From: Rhizomys pruinosus
Lineage: Eukaryota; Chordata; Mammalia; Rodentia; Spalacidae
NCBI GenBank assembly: GCA_009823505.1
Contig: VZQC01005710.1
Span: 1,241,728-1,305,727 of the forward strand
Direction of reading: 5' to 3'
Length of the DNA: 64,000 nt
The notes below the pieces were generated by a model that was not told where the DNA came from, made no database searches, and was given only the letters and a program-made list of their open reading frames with translations. The position numbers and the translations under genes are program-made. Numbering within the stretch: the stretch's first letter is position 1; every line of letters starts with the position of its first letter. Below, one piece after another: positions 32,871 through 43,400 of this stretch.

Positions 32871-34189
32871 GTACAGAAAGGGAGGGAGGCAGGTCACAGG
32901 GTTAAGAACAGATGTCTGCTTTCAGTCAGTTAGCCTGCCAGGCTGACTCTGGACTTTGAAAGGCTGTGAAATAAAATGCTTCATTTTCATCACTCTGAGT
33001 CCTTGCTCCTCTTATTATGAAAGTAAGGACCACTGTTTCTCACACCCACCCCAGAGTCTGCCCCTTTGAGCTAGTGGGGAGCCGTGTGTGTAGAGGATTT
33101 AGGCTGGGGGCTGCTGGAACTACTTCTGTGAACGAATCCCAGGGAGCACTGGGCACAGCAAAGCAGTGGGGGAATGTGACAGTGTGCCCAGAGCTTGAGA
33201 AATCCTGGCTCCTCACCTGTTTTCAACATGGCTCCATTCAGGACATTGCAAGAGCCACCTGCTTTGGGAGTGTCTGGAGTCATCACTCGGGCCCCAGGCA
33301 TGTCTCCTACTGTGATGGAAACCCTTAGACAAGAAGATGAGTCATGGGTAGCTATGGCTGCAGGTGGGGGCCAAACACAGAAAGATGCAGTGAGGATGGT
33401 GGGTGCATGGATGGAGGCCGTTACAAGGTTCCAGGTCTTTCTGCGAAGACTCAGATGAAGATCGACTAGACTGTCCTCCTTGGGGCTTCCCATTGAACCT
33501 GTCCAGCTCAAAGGATGCCCATGCCAGCCCTCAGGAGGGCTGTGGGCATGCAAGGTGGTCCTGGCACTCACCTGAACTTCCTTTTCTGTCAGTCGTCCTC
33601 ACGCGGAACTCCTGTATGCTCAGAATTTCTGTACTGGTTCTCAGCTGGAGTGTAAATACTTGACCACCCCACACTTGACCCTTGGGCCTCTCTTGTGTTC
33701 CCTCTACTGAGAATTATCCCTCTTTCCCAGATCCCTGACCAGACTTCTGACTGGGCCCCAACAAAGCAGCCATCCTCCTCAGATAGGAATCTGGCATAAC
33801 TGGTGAGCACTGACCTGAGGCTTGACACTGACTCCACCCCCAAACCAAAAATTAAAGGCAACGAAGGGAAATTTCTCCCTATTTCAAGACAGAACACAAC
33901 TCTCTTCTTCTGTAATAAGAACAGAACTCATTCAAATGTCCAATTTCAACTTATTGGTATTATATTTTTAGCTCTCACAACCTGTGCAGATATAGATCAG
34001 AATGCATCTCTGAATCCATACAGTGAATCAAGGTTCAAAGGCTAAAGCTAGCTTCACTGCGTTCATGAGTGTTCCCATCACTTGTGCAACTCGCTCCTTG
34101 TGGTTTGACCAGGACTGCAGTGGGAAAATGAACTTCTTTGGGGTCATGCATGAATGTGAGACCCAGGACTGTAATTAGTAGGAGGATTT
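32871..34189. other. No recognised feature
   Basis: A long repeat-free stretch. Open frames on both strands at 33071-33571 show no domain. Confidence 0.5.
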
Positions 34190-34418
34190 GGGAAGGTCGC
34201 ACCTCCTTTCTCCCTCCCCCCTTCCCTTCCCTCCTCCTTTTCCCTCCCCCTTCCCTTCCCTCTTCCTTTCTCCCTCCCTCCTTCCTTTCCTTCCTCCTTC
34301 CCTCCCTCCCTCTCTTCCTTACTCCTCTCTTCTTCTCTCCTCCCTTCTTTCTTCCTTCCCTCCCTCCCTCCTTTACTTCTCCTCTTCCTCCCTCCTTCCT
34401 CTCCTTCCTTCTCTGTTG
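34190..34418. repeat. Polypyrimidine (CCT/CCTT)n tract
   Basis: About 220 bp is almost purely C/T on the + strand. Confidence 0.95.
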
Positions 34419-35075
34419 AGGCATTTACCCTCTAGGATGCCAGTGACATTTAACCCTAAGAGCCTGTGGCAAACTCTGTGCCACCTTGCATGCAGCATCT
34501 CTGCTATATCTCACATTCCTGTGGGTAACCCTCTCACTGGCTTCCCAAAAGATCAAGTAGTGTCCCGAAGAGGTAACCCTGAACTTCCCCAGATTGTGTC
34601 AATCAGAAAGAAAGAACACCTTCCTACCCTTCAAGGGGGAGGCACTGTCTTCTGCCCATCCATCACTGCTCAGCAGATTCTATTAGAAACTTCATGTTCC
34701 TTAGCAACACCCTAGCAACAGAAACCCCCCTGAAATTTTTATAAGACTTTCCAAAAATTGTTTTCTAAAGGACTTTTATTCCTTCCCAACATTTTTACCC
34801 TAAGGAAATAATTCTCTTTATTGCTTTTCCTGATCACAAAAGTAATACAAACTTGCTTTAGAAAAGTCAAGCAATAAAGAAATATAGAAAGTAACCCTTC
34901 CTGGCAGGCAGTGCTCTCTGCCAGCACACCCCACCCCAACCCAAGGACAATCTCCCAATACACACTGCTAGACAAGGTGCTGAGGGGAGGAGTTATTTGC
35001 TTTGGGTTTCTTAAAATAGAGTGTGCTATGTTCATGAGCAATCCCAGCAAAACTTTTAAAGGTGTTAGCTGTAGA
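34419..35075. other. No confident feature
   Basis: 34700-34880 is AT-rich and looks like an old interspersed repeat, but I cannot name it. Confidence 0.45.
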
Positions 35076-35079
35076 ACCC

Positions 35080-35337
35080 GGGCCGGTGACATAGTTCGGT
35101 GGATAGAACCAGGGCCGGTGACATAGTTCGGTGGATAGAACCAGGGCCGGTGACATAGTTCGGTGGATAAAACACTTGCTACCAAGCTCCATAGCCCGAG
35201 TTCAATCCTGGGAACTCCACAAACATGGAAGGAGAACCTCAGGTCCACAAAGTTGTCCTCTGCCCTCTACACATGTGCCATAGCACAGACAGGCACACAC
35301 ACGCACACACACATGCATGCACATACATACAAATTAA
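35080..35337 (+). mobile_element. RSINE1/B4-type SINE with triplicated head
   Basis: A 32 bp unit with core CCGGTGACATAGTTCGGTGG occurs at 35080, 35112 and 35144. Only the third copy continues into the SINE body (TTGCTACCAAGCTCC, CGAGTTCAATCCTGGG) and the CA-rich tail. Confidence 0.85.
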
Positions 35338-35573
35338 TAAATAATGGAACTGACAACTTCCTTTTCTTTTTGAGGAAGGAGGACCAGCCACAACCTGAAT
35401 TCCAAGTTGGTTGATTGATTTTAGCCAGTAGTTTCCTTTCTTTCCTAGACAATAAACTCTTTTCTTTGATTCTGAGTTTCAACACTGTATCCTCCAAAAC
35501 TTTCGGTGAATGAGAATAGGTGGAAATAGGAAGGCTGAGAACATAAAGAATCTTTAAAAAGAGACTGTTACTG

Positions 35574-35684
35574 ACCACAAGATCCAGGTCCACAGGAGGG
35601 GACCACAAGATTCAGGTTCACAGGAGGGGACCACAAGATCCAGGTTCACAGGAGGGGACCAGAACTCCTGGTTCACAGAAGGGG
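35574..35684. repeat. 28 bp minisatellite, 4 copies
   Basis: Units start ACCACAAGATCCAGG at 35574, 35602 and 35630. The fourth, diverged, unit starts at 35658. Confidence 0.95.
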
Positions 35685-35689
35685 ACCAC

Positions 35690-35840
35690 AGCCCCAGCAG
35701 AGGAGCCACATGACAGCTGACAACTGTCTGTAACTCCAGGTCCAGGGCCTCTTCTGACCTCCTTGGGCACTGCAGGACACGGGTGCCCTTACACTTATGC
35801 AGGCAATACGCTCACACACATAAAATAAAAATAATAAAAT
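35690..35840 (+). mobile_element. B3-type SINE, 5'-truncated
   Basis: GACAACTGTCTGTAACTCCA to GCAGGCAATACGCTCACACA and an AAAATAAAAATAAT tail. The tRNA-like head is absent. Confidence 0.85.
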
Positions 35841-36208
35841 ATCAAAAAGACTGTGGGGGAGAAGAAGTGAGTCTTCCATGGAGCTGTCTACAAGTTATAC
35901 AAGCTCTTGAGACACTGCTTTTATGGATTATTACCTATGCCATGGTGGGACTTTTGGTGATACAGTGGCCTCACTGTCATTCTAAGTCTTGCAAGTAATC
36001 CCAATGAAGTCACTGGTTCACATGCTAGATGTTGGTGGAATCATTTCTTGGGTCTTTGGTCATGCTTTATTGGGGTCAATAAATGTTTGCTCATGACAAA
36101 AAAAAAAAAAAAGAGACTGTTACCAATGCAGTAGGCCCTGATCTAGTGTGGCTCTAAGAAATGGAAGCACCCAGCTTGGTGGTGCATCAGAAAAGTTATC
36201 AGGAGCTA

Positions 36209-36420
36209 GAGAGATGGCTCAGTGGGTAGGAGCACTGGCTGCCCTTGCAGATCACCCGAATTCAGCTCCCAGCACCCACATGGCAGCTAACAACTCTCAG
36301 TAACTCCAGTGAAGATCCAGACGCCTTCTTCTGCCCTCCACAGGCACTGCACATACATGGTGCACTTACATGCATGCAGGCAAAACACTCATACACATAA
36401 AATAAAAATAAATAAGTCAA
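36209..36420 (+). mobile_element. B3-type SINE
   Basis: GAGCTAGAGAGATGGCTCAG to CATGCAGGCAAAACACTCAT and an AAAATAAAAATAAATAAG tail. Confidence 0.92.
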
Positions 36421-37519
36421 AAACCATTTTAAGTAATTAATACAATCACCCTAATCTCAGCTTGACCATATCTTCAAAGACCTTACTTCTAAAACAGGTT
36501 TCATTTGCAGCTTCAGTGGACTTGAATCTGGAGGTAGCCTCTCTAACCCACTTCAGTATGCAGACATTCAGAAGGAGCATTTGGTTATCTCAACTTCACA
36601 TCCAAGTCACCTCCTAAGCCCACTTTTTGTGGGACGGATGCTTAACTTGAAGCACTTTTCACGCATATGGTGAGGTGAGGAAAACTATGATAAACCAATG
36701 AAAGGGAGGCCCACACCCGTGAGCCAGAGCCATGATCCTGTCCTGCGGTGGCCAACCACCTCCACCTCAGTGCTGGGAAGTCCTACATCCAAGAACACCT
36801 CGGTTCTAGGCAAACTGGTCACCCCAAAGCCTATGAGGTTTTATTTAAGGATTTAGTGGTGTGAGAGTGGCATAATTGTTAAGGGAGAACCAGCTGCTTT
36901 CTGGTTTGATATGAGACCTGCTCCACAAGAAGGAATTTGTGCTCAGTACTGTAAACTTGGTCAGAAACCTGTGCCTGGGGAGGTCATAGGCCCTGAGGAA
37001 ACCTGTTGTTTTGCTAAAGGGACATGTTGTCAAACTGCCTTCTACATATTTATGTTCATAGCCATATATCTTTGTGATCACATGCCCTCTCTCTGCACTG
37101 CTGTCTTTTCTGCAGGTGGTAACTGTGTGAGAGGAGGGAACCTGGGGGTGGATAGGAGACCTCTGGGACAGGAGGGCTGGGAGCACCTGTCCGCTGAGGG
37201 CAGAGACCAGGAAGCTCTGCCTCACACACGAGGTACTGGTACAAGGAGGTGCTGTGTGCTCCTTGCTAGTCTCCCAGCCAGGAGAGAGGCTGTGTGGAGA
37301 CAGTTTCTACAGACCTTGGAGGGAAAGCCTGCCCTGTTGGCCCCCAGTCAAGACATGGGAACAGCTGTGGGTGTTGAACTCTTTGAACTTGGCTTAGGAG
37401 AATGATTCCTCTTTGGCTTAAGAATGTTGCCCAGGACCAGGAGCCGAGCCACCATTTCAGAATAAGAGTGTTGGTGCTATCTTCCAGAATTCACCCAACC
37501 TGCTTCCTCATACACTGAT
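36421..37519. other. No confident feature
   Basis: 36450-36560 (CTTCAAAGACCTTACTTCTA) vaguely recalls old MaLR LTR sequence. The rest is unique, and the 164-codon open frame at 36911-37405 has no domain. Confidence 0.45.
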
Positions 37520-37624
37520 CTTTTAAAAAGGAAGAAAACCAGAATGAAACAATGGTGCAAAGACTTGAACAGGTGCTGCTCCAGAGAAAGCGTCCAGTGG
37601 CCAACAGCCTGCAAAAGAGTAGCA

Positions 37625-37735
37625 AGCAACAGGCAAGCATGATGTCGTATACCTGGGAGGCTAAAGGCAGGAGAATCACCAGTGTAAGGCTAGCCTGGGC
37701 TACATAGTAACACATTGTCTCAAATAAAGCAAAAG
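37625..37735 (+). mobile_element. B1-like fragment
   Basis: GGCAAGCATGATGTCGTATA, CTGGGAGGCTAAAGGCAGGA, ATTGTCTCAAATAAAGCAAA. It is diverged and sits in the L1M fossil. Confidence 0.65.
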
Positions 37736-37787
37736 AAGGGGAAGATGTTCAACATTGCAGAAATGCAGATTTAAAAACTACAGCGAG

Positions 37788-38032
37788 GGGCTGGAGAGAT
37801 GGCCTAGCGGTTAAGAGCACCGACGGCTCTTGCAGAGGACCCGGGTTCAATCCCCAGCACCCACATGGGGGCTGAGAAACGTCTGTAACTCCAATTCCAA
37901 GAGAACTCCAGTTCCAGGGGAATCCGACACCCTCTTCTGACCTCCGTGGCATTGCATGACACGGGTGCACAAACCTACATGCAGACAGTACATTCATACA
38001 CATAAAAATAAATAAATAAATAAACAAACAAA

Positions 38033-38060
<28 letters not shown>
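37788..38060 (+). mobile_element. B2/B3-type SINE, long form, (AAAT)n tail
   Basis: Full length with the 17-nt duplication and a 55 bp AAAT/AAAC microsatellite tail. The perfect 16 bp TSD TAAAAACTACAGCGAG is at 37772-37787 and 38061-38076. Confidence 0.97.
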
Positions 38061-38063
<3 letters not shown>

Positions 38064-38132
38064 AAACTACAGCGAGATAGCATCTCCTACTATTAGGGCA
38101 ACTGTGAAAATAAAAGAAAGAAAATGGGGGAG

Positions 38133-38350
38133 GGAGGTAGAGACATGTCTCAGTGGTTAAGAACACTGGATACTCTTAAAGAAGATTTGGGTTTGGTTCC
38201 CAGCACCCACATGGCAGCTAATAACTGTCTGTAACTCCAGTTCCAGGGGCACTGACACCCTTTTCTGACTTCCACAGGCATTGCATGACATGCGTGCCCC
38301 TACATACATGCAGGCAAAGCACTTATACACATGAATTTTAAAATAATAAA
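38133..38350 (+). mobile_element. B3-type SINE
   Basis: GGTAGAGACATGTCTCAGTG, GTAACTCCAGTTCCAGGGG, CATACATGCAGGCAAAGCAC. Confidence 0.9.
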
Positions 38351-38354
38351 AAAT

Positions 38355-38478
38355 TGGGGAGGGTCTTTTTTGAGACAGTGTCTCCCTGTAGCCCCAGCTG
38401 GCCTGGAACTTGCTATGTAGACCAGGCTGGCCTTGAACTCACAGAGATCCACCTACCTCTGCCTCCTGAATGACAGAA
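38355..38478 (-). mobile_element. B1 SINE, 5'-truncated
   Basis: Minus-strand B1 beginning TTTTTTGAGACAGTGTCTCC on the + strand. The distal head is missing, stopping at GCCTCCTGAATG. Confidence 0.9.
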
Positions 38479-39017
38479 AACAACAAGTTCTGGAAAGAAC
38501 CTTTCTGCCCTGTTAGAACACAAACAGGTACAGACACTATGGAAGACAGTACAGTGGTTCCTCCAAAATTAAACGGAATGGTCACACAATCCAGCAATTC
38601 CACTGAATAAGTATTCAAGAGACTAGAAGGTGGGTCTCAAAAGGGATCTGCACACCCATCTTCACAGCAGTACAGTTCAGAGTCATGAGAAGGATAGAGC
38701 AGCCAACGTGCCCATCAACAGAAGGATGTACAAGCACCATGTTAGATATGCTTATGCTGGGCTGTCACTCAGACTTGAACAGGAGGGAGATGCTGACCCC
38801 TGCTACGTGCATGAGTCTGGGGATTTTATGATTCCTCTCACATCAAGTTCCTGGAGCAGCCAGGTACAGAGACAGAAAGTGCGATGGTAGCTCCCCTCCC
38901 AAGGAGGAAGGAGAGGAATTAGTTAGTGACTGTGTATTTTCTGCTTGGAGAAATTGAAACAGCGCTGGAAGTGAATTATATAATGATGTGAGTGTATTTA
39001 GACCACTGATGGTCAAG

Positions 39018-39121
39018 ATGATGAGGCAGGAGGATTGTTGGGAGTGTGAAGATATCCTGGGAAACACAGTGAGTTCCAAGTCAGCTTGGGCTACTGTGCG
39101 TTGCCCTATCTCAAAAAGATT
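39018..39121 (+). mobile_element. Diverged B1-like SINE
   Basis: GATGAGGCAGGAGGATTG to GCCCTATCTCAAAAAG. Confidence 0.65.
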
Positions 39122-39131
39122 CTTTTTTTTA

Positions 39132-39312
39132 AGGACAGGAGAGATGGCTCATTGGGTCAGGGAACTTGCCACAGAAGCCTGGCGACCTGAGCTTGATACC
39201 CAGAACAGGAAGGAATGGACTGTGATCAAATGAAGTTGTTCTCTGACTTCTGCACCTGCACCATGGCATGCATGCCACACACATCGTGTGCCCAAACAAT
39301 ACATTTTTAATC
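39132..39312 (+). mobile_element. RSINE1/B4-type SINE
   Basis: GGACAGGAGAGATGGCTCAT, GAAGCCTGGCGACCTGAGC, AAGTTGTTCTCTGACTTC, AACAATACATTTTTAATC. Confidence 0.78.
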
Positions 39313-39321
39313 AAAGAAACT

Positions 39322-39522
39322 GGAGATGGAGAGAAAGCTCAGCAGTGAAGAGGGCTTACTGCTCTGGCTGAGAACAGGGATTAGGTTCCCAACGACTAGC
39401 TGGAGTTCAAGTTCCAGGGGATCCAATGCCCTTTTCTGGCTGCTCTGAGTACCTGCACACATGCAATACACGTAAACTCATGCATGCTCACACACATACA
39501 AATAAATAAATATATAAATATA
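39322..39522 (+). mobile_element. Diverged B3-type SINE
   Basis: TGGAGATGGAGAGAAAGCTC, GTTCAAGTTCCAGGGGATCC, and a CACACATACAAATAAATAAA tail. Confidence 0.78.
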
Positions 39523-39600
39523 TATTTTTAAAATAGCCAAGATAGTAAATTTTATGTCCCATATATTTTATCACATTTTTAAAATTTAAGAATAATTTGA

Positions 39601-39744
39601 GTGGGGCATGGTGGCACACACCTTTAATCCCAGCACTCGGGAGTCAGAGGCAGGTGGATCTCTGTGAGTTCAAGGCCAGCCTGGTCTACATAGCAAGCTC
39701 CAGGCCAGCTGGGACTAAAGGGAGACCCTGTCTCAAAAAGAGAT
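39601..39744 (+). mobile_element. B1 SINE
   Basis: GTGGGGCATGGTGGCACACA to GACCCTGTCTCAAAAAG. TAATTTGA at 39593-39600 and 39745-39752 is the TSD. Confidence 0.94.
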
Positions 39745-39915
39745 TAATTTGAACAACAGAAGAGTCACACAAAGTCCAGACACTAAGCAATGGCCCAGGA
39801 ACTTCCAACAGAGACCAGGTCAGCAGCAGCTGACCCTGTGCAATGTGGAAAGCTGAATGGTTAGGGTGTGCTTAGTGATAAAGAACAGGACAAAGAGACA
39901 GAACAAAGCAAAAGA

Positions 39916-40168
39916 TGATGATGATGATGATGATGATAAAGGAGGAGGAGGAAGAGGGAGGAGGAGAAAGGAGGAGGAAGAAGGGGAGGGAGGAGAAGAG
40001 GAAGGAGGAAGGAGGAGGAGAAGAAGAGGAGGTGGGGAGGAGGAAAGGAAGGAGGAGGAGGAAGGAGAGGAGAAGGAAGAAGGAGGAGGAGGAGGAAGGA
40101 GGAGGAGGAGGAAGGAGGAGGAGGAGGAGGAGGAGGAGGAGGAGGAGAAGGAGGAGAAGGAGAAGGCC
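39916..40168. repeat. Polypurine (GGA/GGAA)n tract after (GAT)n
   Basis: A (GAT)n run (39916-39938) is followed by about 230 bp that is almost pure G/A on the + strand. Confidence 0.97.
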
Positions 40169-40499
40169 TCTGAGTTTGTTTTATTTTGAAAAGTCTCAAG
40201 GTCAAGTGCCATGTGCTTAGTCTTGCAAAACCTTTGCGTTTAGATTCTCAGAGTAGATCATTCCTGGCTTCCCACTGCTGGCTGGGCCCCACACCTTCCT
40301 CCCTACATGTATTAATAGAAATGAAGCAGTTCACGTCCCACCGCTCCACTGCCACCTCCGCAAGGGCAAGGATCACATCTGTTTCTTCACCATAATATCC
40401 ACAGAGCAAGAGACACAGAACCGTGCATCAGTGAACGCTTGTGATACATGACTGATGGAGAGAATGAATGAACTGGTGAATACATGAAAACACAGACGG
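40169..40499. other. No recognised feature
   Basis: Unique sequence. Confidence 0.55.
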
Positions 40500-40800
40500 G
40501 AGCTGGGAAAGACAGCTCAGTGCTTGCTGAACAAGCATGAAGACCTAAGTTCAAATCCGCAGCACTCATATAAAAGCATGTGCCTTTAATCCTAGCATTG
40601 GGGAGTGGAGACAAGAGGATCCTGGGAGCTCAATGGCCAGGCAGACACACAGAAACAGTGAGCACTGGGTTCAGTGAGAGACCCTGCCTGGAGGGAAGAG
40701 GTCGGAGAGTGGCAGAGCAGGACACTGGATGCCCTTCTCTGTCCTCTGCACTAGCACACATAGGCAGGTGCCCCACATGCGCACACACACACACACATAC
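40500..40800 (+). mobile_element. Composite RSINE/B4A-type SINE
   Basis: AAGACAGCTCAGTGCTTGCT, CTAAGTTCAAATCCGCAGCA, then a B1-like ATGTGCCTTTAATCCTAGC, GAGAGACCCTGCCTGG and CTTCTCTGTCCTCTGCACTA. The tail opens into the CA-rich array. Confidence 0.75.
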
Positions 40801-41545
40801 ACACGCACACACGCGCGCGCACACACACACGCACACACACAGGCAGGTGTACCTCACACACACACACACACACACACATACAGGCAGAGGCAACACACAC
40901 ACACAGAGGCAGGTGCACCACACGCACACACACACACAGAGGCAGGTGTACCTCACACACACACAGGGACACACACACAGACAAACACATACACAGAGGC
41001 AGATGCACCACACACACACACATACACACACACAGGCAGGTGTAACACACACAGGCAGGTGTAACACACACACATACACACACATGCACAGGCAGGTGCA
41101 CCACACACACACAGAGGCAGGTATACCACACACACACACACACACACAAACACGCACACACAGAGGCAGGCGTACCACATACACACACACAGAGGCAGGT
41201 GTACCTCACACACACACAGGGACACACACACAGACATACACACACACAGAGGCAGGTGCACCACACACACACACATACACAGGCAGGTGTAACACACACA
41301 CAGGCAGGTGTAACACACACACATACACATGCACAGGCAGGTGCACCACACACACACACAGAGGCAGGTATACCACACACACACACATACACACATGCAC
41401 ACACAGAGGCATGTGTACCACATACACACACACACACAGAGGCAGATGTACCACACACACACACAGGCAGGTGTACCACACGCACATGCGCATACAGAGG
41501 CAGGTGCACCACACACACACACACACACACGTGCACATGCACCAC
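40755..41545. repeat. (CA)-rich array with GGCAGG modules
   Basis: About 0.8 kb of CA repeat is punctuated by GAGGCAGGTGTACC / GGCAGGTGTAAC modules. 40938-41190 and 41191-41437 are successive copies of a roughly 250 bp higher-order unit with the same order of module variants. Long His-Thr or Cys-Val open frames are artefacts. Confidence 0.95.
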
Positions 41546-42144
41546 ACATGGCACAGACACAAAAATGTAATTAAATATCTTTTCCCCATAAACCTCTTCT
41601 CAGAAAGTTGTCAACACATTGGTATTCTCACTGAGAAGTGCAACTTCAAGTTGCATTTAGAAGTGCAATTTGGCAAAATCTCTCAATAGCCTTTGACTCA
41701 GAAATAAATTCCTGCCTGAAAATGTGCTAATAGGTCCTACAGTCTAACTGTGGCTTTACCCATCCTGAAACATTCTAAATGCCATACAAAATGCTGTTTG
41801 TTTGTTTGTTTGTTTGGTTGGTTGGTTGGTTAACTGGTTTTTTTTTCAGACAGATCATGTAGCCTAGGCTAGCCTCAAATTTATTTAAAAATATTCTAAA
41901 TCTATTTTCAAAGTTAAAAGAAAATCTGTTGAAGAATATATTTAGAGTAATCCCAGTCATGTTTCTTTGAAAGTGTTTATAACTGAAGAGAAAGGACAAA
42001 AGAAAGATTATCTCAGGAACAGGACTGTTGAAGAGGGGATGAGTAGTTCTGCTTTCCGGGTTCTAATCCCCTCCATTCCAAATCAGTTTTTGATACAAGC
42101 ATATGTTCAATTTATAATACAAAGCCTAGTTTAAGACAGTTCTC
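41546..42144. other. Mostly unrecognised; (GTTT)n/(GGTT)n 41793-41832
   Basis: A short B1-like minus fragment (CAGACAGATCATGTAGCC, 41849-41880) follows the GTTT run. The rest is unassigned. Confidence 0.5.
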
Positions 42145-42346
42145 GGGGCTGGAGAGATGGCTCAGTGGTTAAGGACCCGGGTTAGATTCCTAGCACCTAC
42201 ATGGCGGCTAAGAACCATCTTTAACTCCAGTTCCAGGGGAATCCGATGCCCTCTTCTGACCTCCGTGGCACTGCATGACACGGGTGCACCAACCTACATG
42301 CAGACAGTACACTCATACACATAAAAAATAATAAAAAAAATTTAAA
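42145..42346 (+). mobile_element. B2/B3-type SINE, short form
   Basis: Full-length ends, but about 25 bp around the anticodon-like region is missing (GGTTAAGGACCCGGGTTAGA). The TSD AAGACAGTTCTC is at 42133-42144 and 42347-42358. Confidence 0.95.
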
Positions 42347-42358
42347 AAGACAGTTCTC

Positions 42359-42699
42359 AAGCCTAGACCATTAACTTGTAGGAAATACATCTTCTGAAAG
42401 GGTCCTGAGCACCTTCCACATCCTCTCTTGGTTAAACTATTCTCTGTAAGAACGAAGCTGCTTTTGTATCATCTAAGTGGTTTGAGGCTGTGTTAGATAT
42501 AACTCATGAACCATTTCAGAGCACCTGACTTGGCCGGGACAGACCCAGCAATGCTGAAACAACATCCCCAAAGAGAACTGGCTTTTCATCAAGCAGGCTG
42601 GCCAGCCCATATACTTCTGTGACCCCTAAAGTGCTCATGTAAGGGAAGAGAGTTGGAGAATGGCAAGAGTATTCATGAAATCAGCAGCCTTGGAGGTGA
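42359..42699. other. No recognised feature
   Basis: Unique sequence. Confidence 0.55.
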
Positions 42700-42928
42700 C
42701 TCACAGACCCTCAGCCCATATCCCCAAAGTCATAACCCAGTCACAACCTGACTTCAAGGAACACTTAAAGATGTCCACTGCCCTGTCACTGCTGCTCCTC
42801 ACACTCCACCTGCCCTGCCTTCCCCACACGATGGACACCACCCTCAAGCTGGACGCCAAGACAAACCCTTCCTCAAGTTGCTTTTGTCAGGTATTTTGTT
42901 ACCCCAAGGAGAAAAATCACTAATATAT
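42700..42928 (+). mobile_element. LTR-like 3' part (MaLR-type)
   Basis: CCTTCCCCACACGATGGACA, GTTGCTTTTGTCAGGTATTT, GAGAAAAATCACTAATAT match the 3' ends of MaLR-like rodent LTRs. Confidence 0.55.
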
Positions 42929-43150
42929 TACTGGAGTCCTAGGAAGCCTGACTCTGGGGTACCTTCAGCCCAGGCCTGACCATTCACCCACACACACTTA
43001 CACACACAAAAATAAAAAACACGAAATAGAAAAGGAGTACATTTGGCTTGACAACACTGGAAGGACCAGAGGACCTGCACCCTCAGCCCTGTTATGGGGT
43101 ATTGTCAATAGCTTCAGGATACATACGGGAAGAACAGAAAGGAAGGTCAG

Positions 43151-43400
43151 GGGGCTGGAGAGATGGCTCAGTGGTTAAGAGCACTTCCTACTCTTCCAGA
43201 GGACCTAGGTTGGGTTCTCAGCAGCCATATAAGGCAGCTCACAACCACCCGTAACTCTAGCTCTAGGGGATCCAACATCCTTTTCTGGCCTCAGCAGGAA
43301 CGCGTGCGCACACACACACACACACACGCACACACACACACACACTCACTCACGCACATTCACACAGACAAACACACATACATGAAAATCTGTTCTTATG
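43151..43400 (+). mobile_element. B3-type SINE with (CA)n tail
   Basis: GGGCTGGAGAGATGGCTCAG, GTAACTCTAGCTCTAGGGG, then a CGCA/CACA tract (43304-43380). Confidence 0.88.

Larger units (their letters stand above)
35572..36107 (+). pseudogene. Probable processed retrocopy of a polyadenylated RNA
   Basis: A 536 bp segment lies between two copies of AAAAAGAGACTGTTAC (35556-35571 and 36108-36123). It ends with an AATAAA at 36079-36084 about 15 nt before a 15 bp A run, as expected of a polyadenylated transcript inserted by L1 machinery. Inside are a 28 bp minisatellite, a B3 3' part and about 250 bp of otherwise unrecognised sequence. The parent RNA is not identified and no reading frame stands out. 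Confidence 0.7.
37520..39000 (+). mobile_element. Old L1M ORF2/3' fossil split by four SINEs
   Basis: The pieces are collinear with mammalian L1: 37530-37624 (GTGCAAAGACTTGAACAG, TGGCCAACAGCCTGC), 37737-37787 (GATGTTCAACATTGCAGAAA), 38061-38130 (GCGAGATAGCATCTCCTACT) and 38479-39000 (CACTATGGAAGACAGTACAG, ATCCAGCAATTCCACTG, CGTGCCCATCAACAGA). This is the ORF2 C-terminal coding region with many disruptions. Confidence 0.82.

Noticed and set aside
33071..33571. 166-codon open frame, minus strand
   Set aside because: It has no recognisable domain, repeat-poor but low-complexity composition, and no splice or promoter support.
34035..34715. Lys/Glu/Gly-rich and Ser/Pro/Leu-rich open frames
   Set aside because: Produced by the polypyrimidine tract.
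34739..35248. 169-codon open frame, minus strand
   Set aside because: It overlaps the triplicated SINE head. The repeated PPNYVTGPGS-type peptide is the 32 bp repeat in translation.
36911..37405. 164-codon open frame
   Set aside because: It has no domain or homologous motif that I recognise. Chance length is plausible in GC-richer DNA.
39820..40220. Glu/Gly/Arg-rich and Ser/Pro-rich open frames
   Set aside because: Produced by the polypurine tract on both strands.
40580..41689. 369-codon open frame and minus-strand Cys/Val open frames
   Set aside because: These are translations of a CA-repeat array. There is no domain or codon bias.
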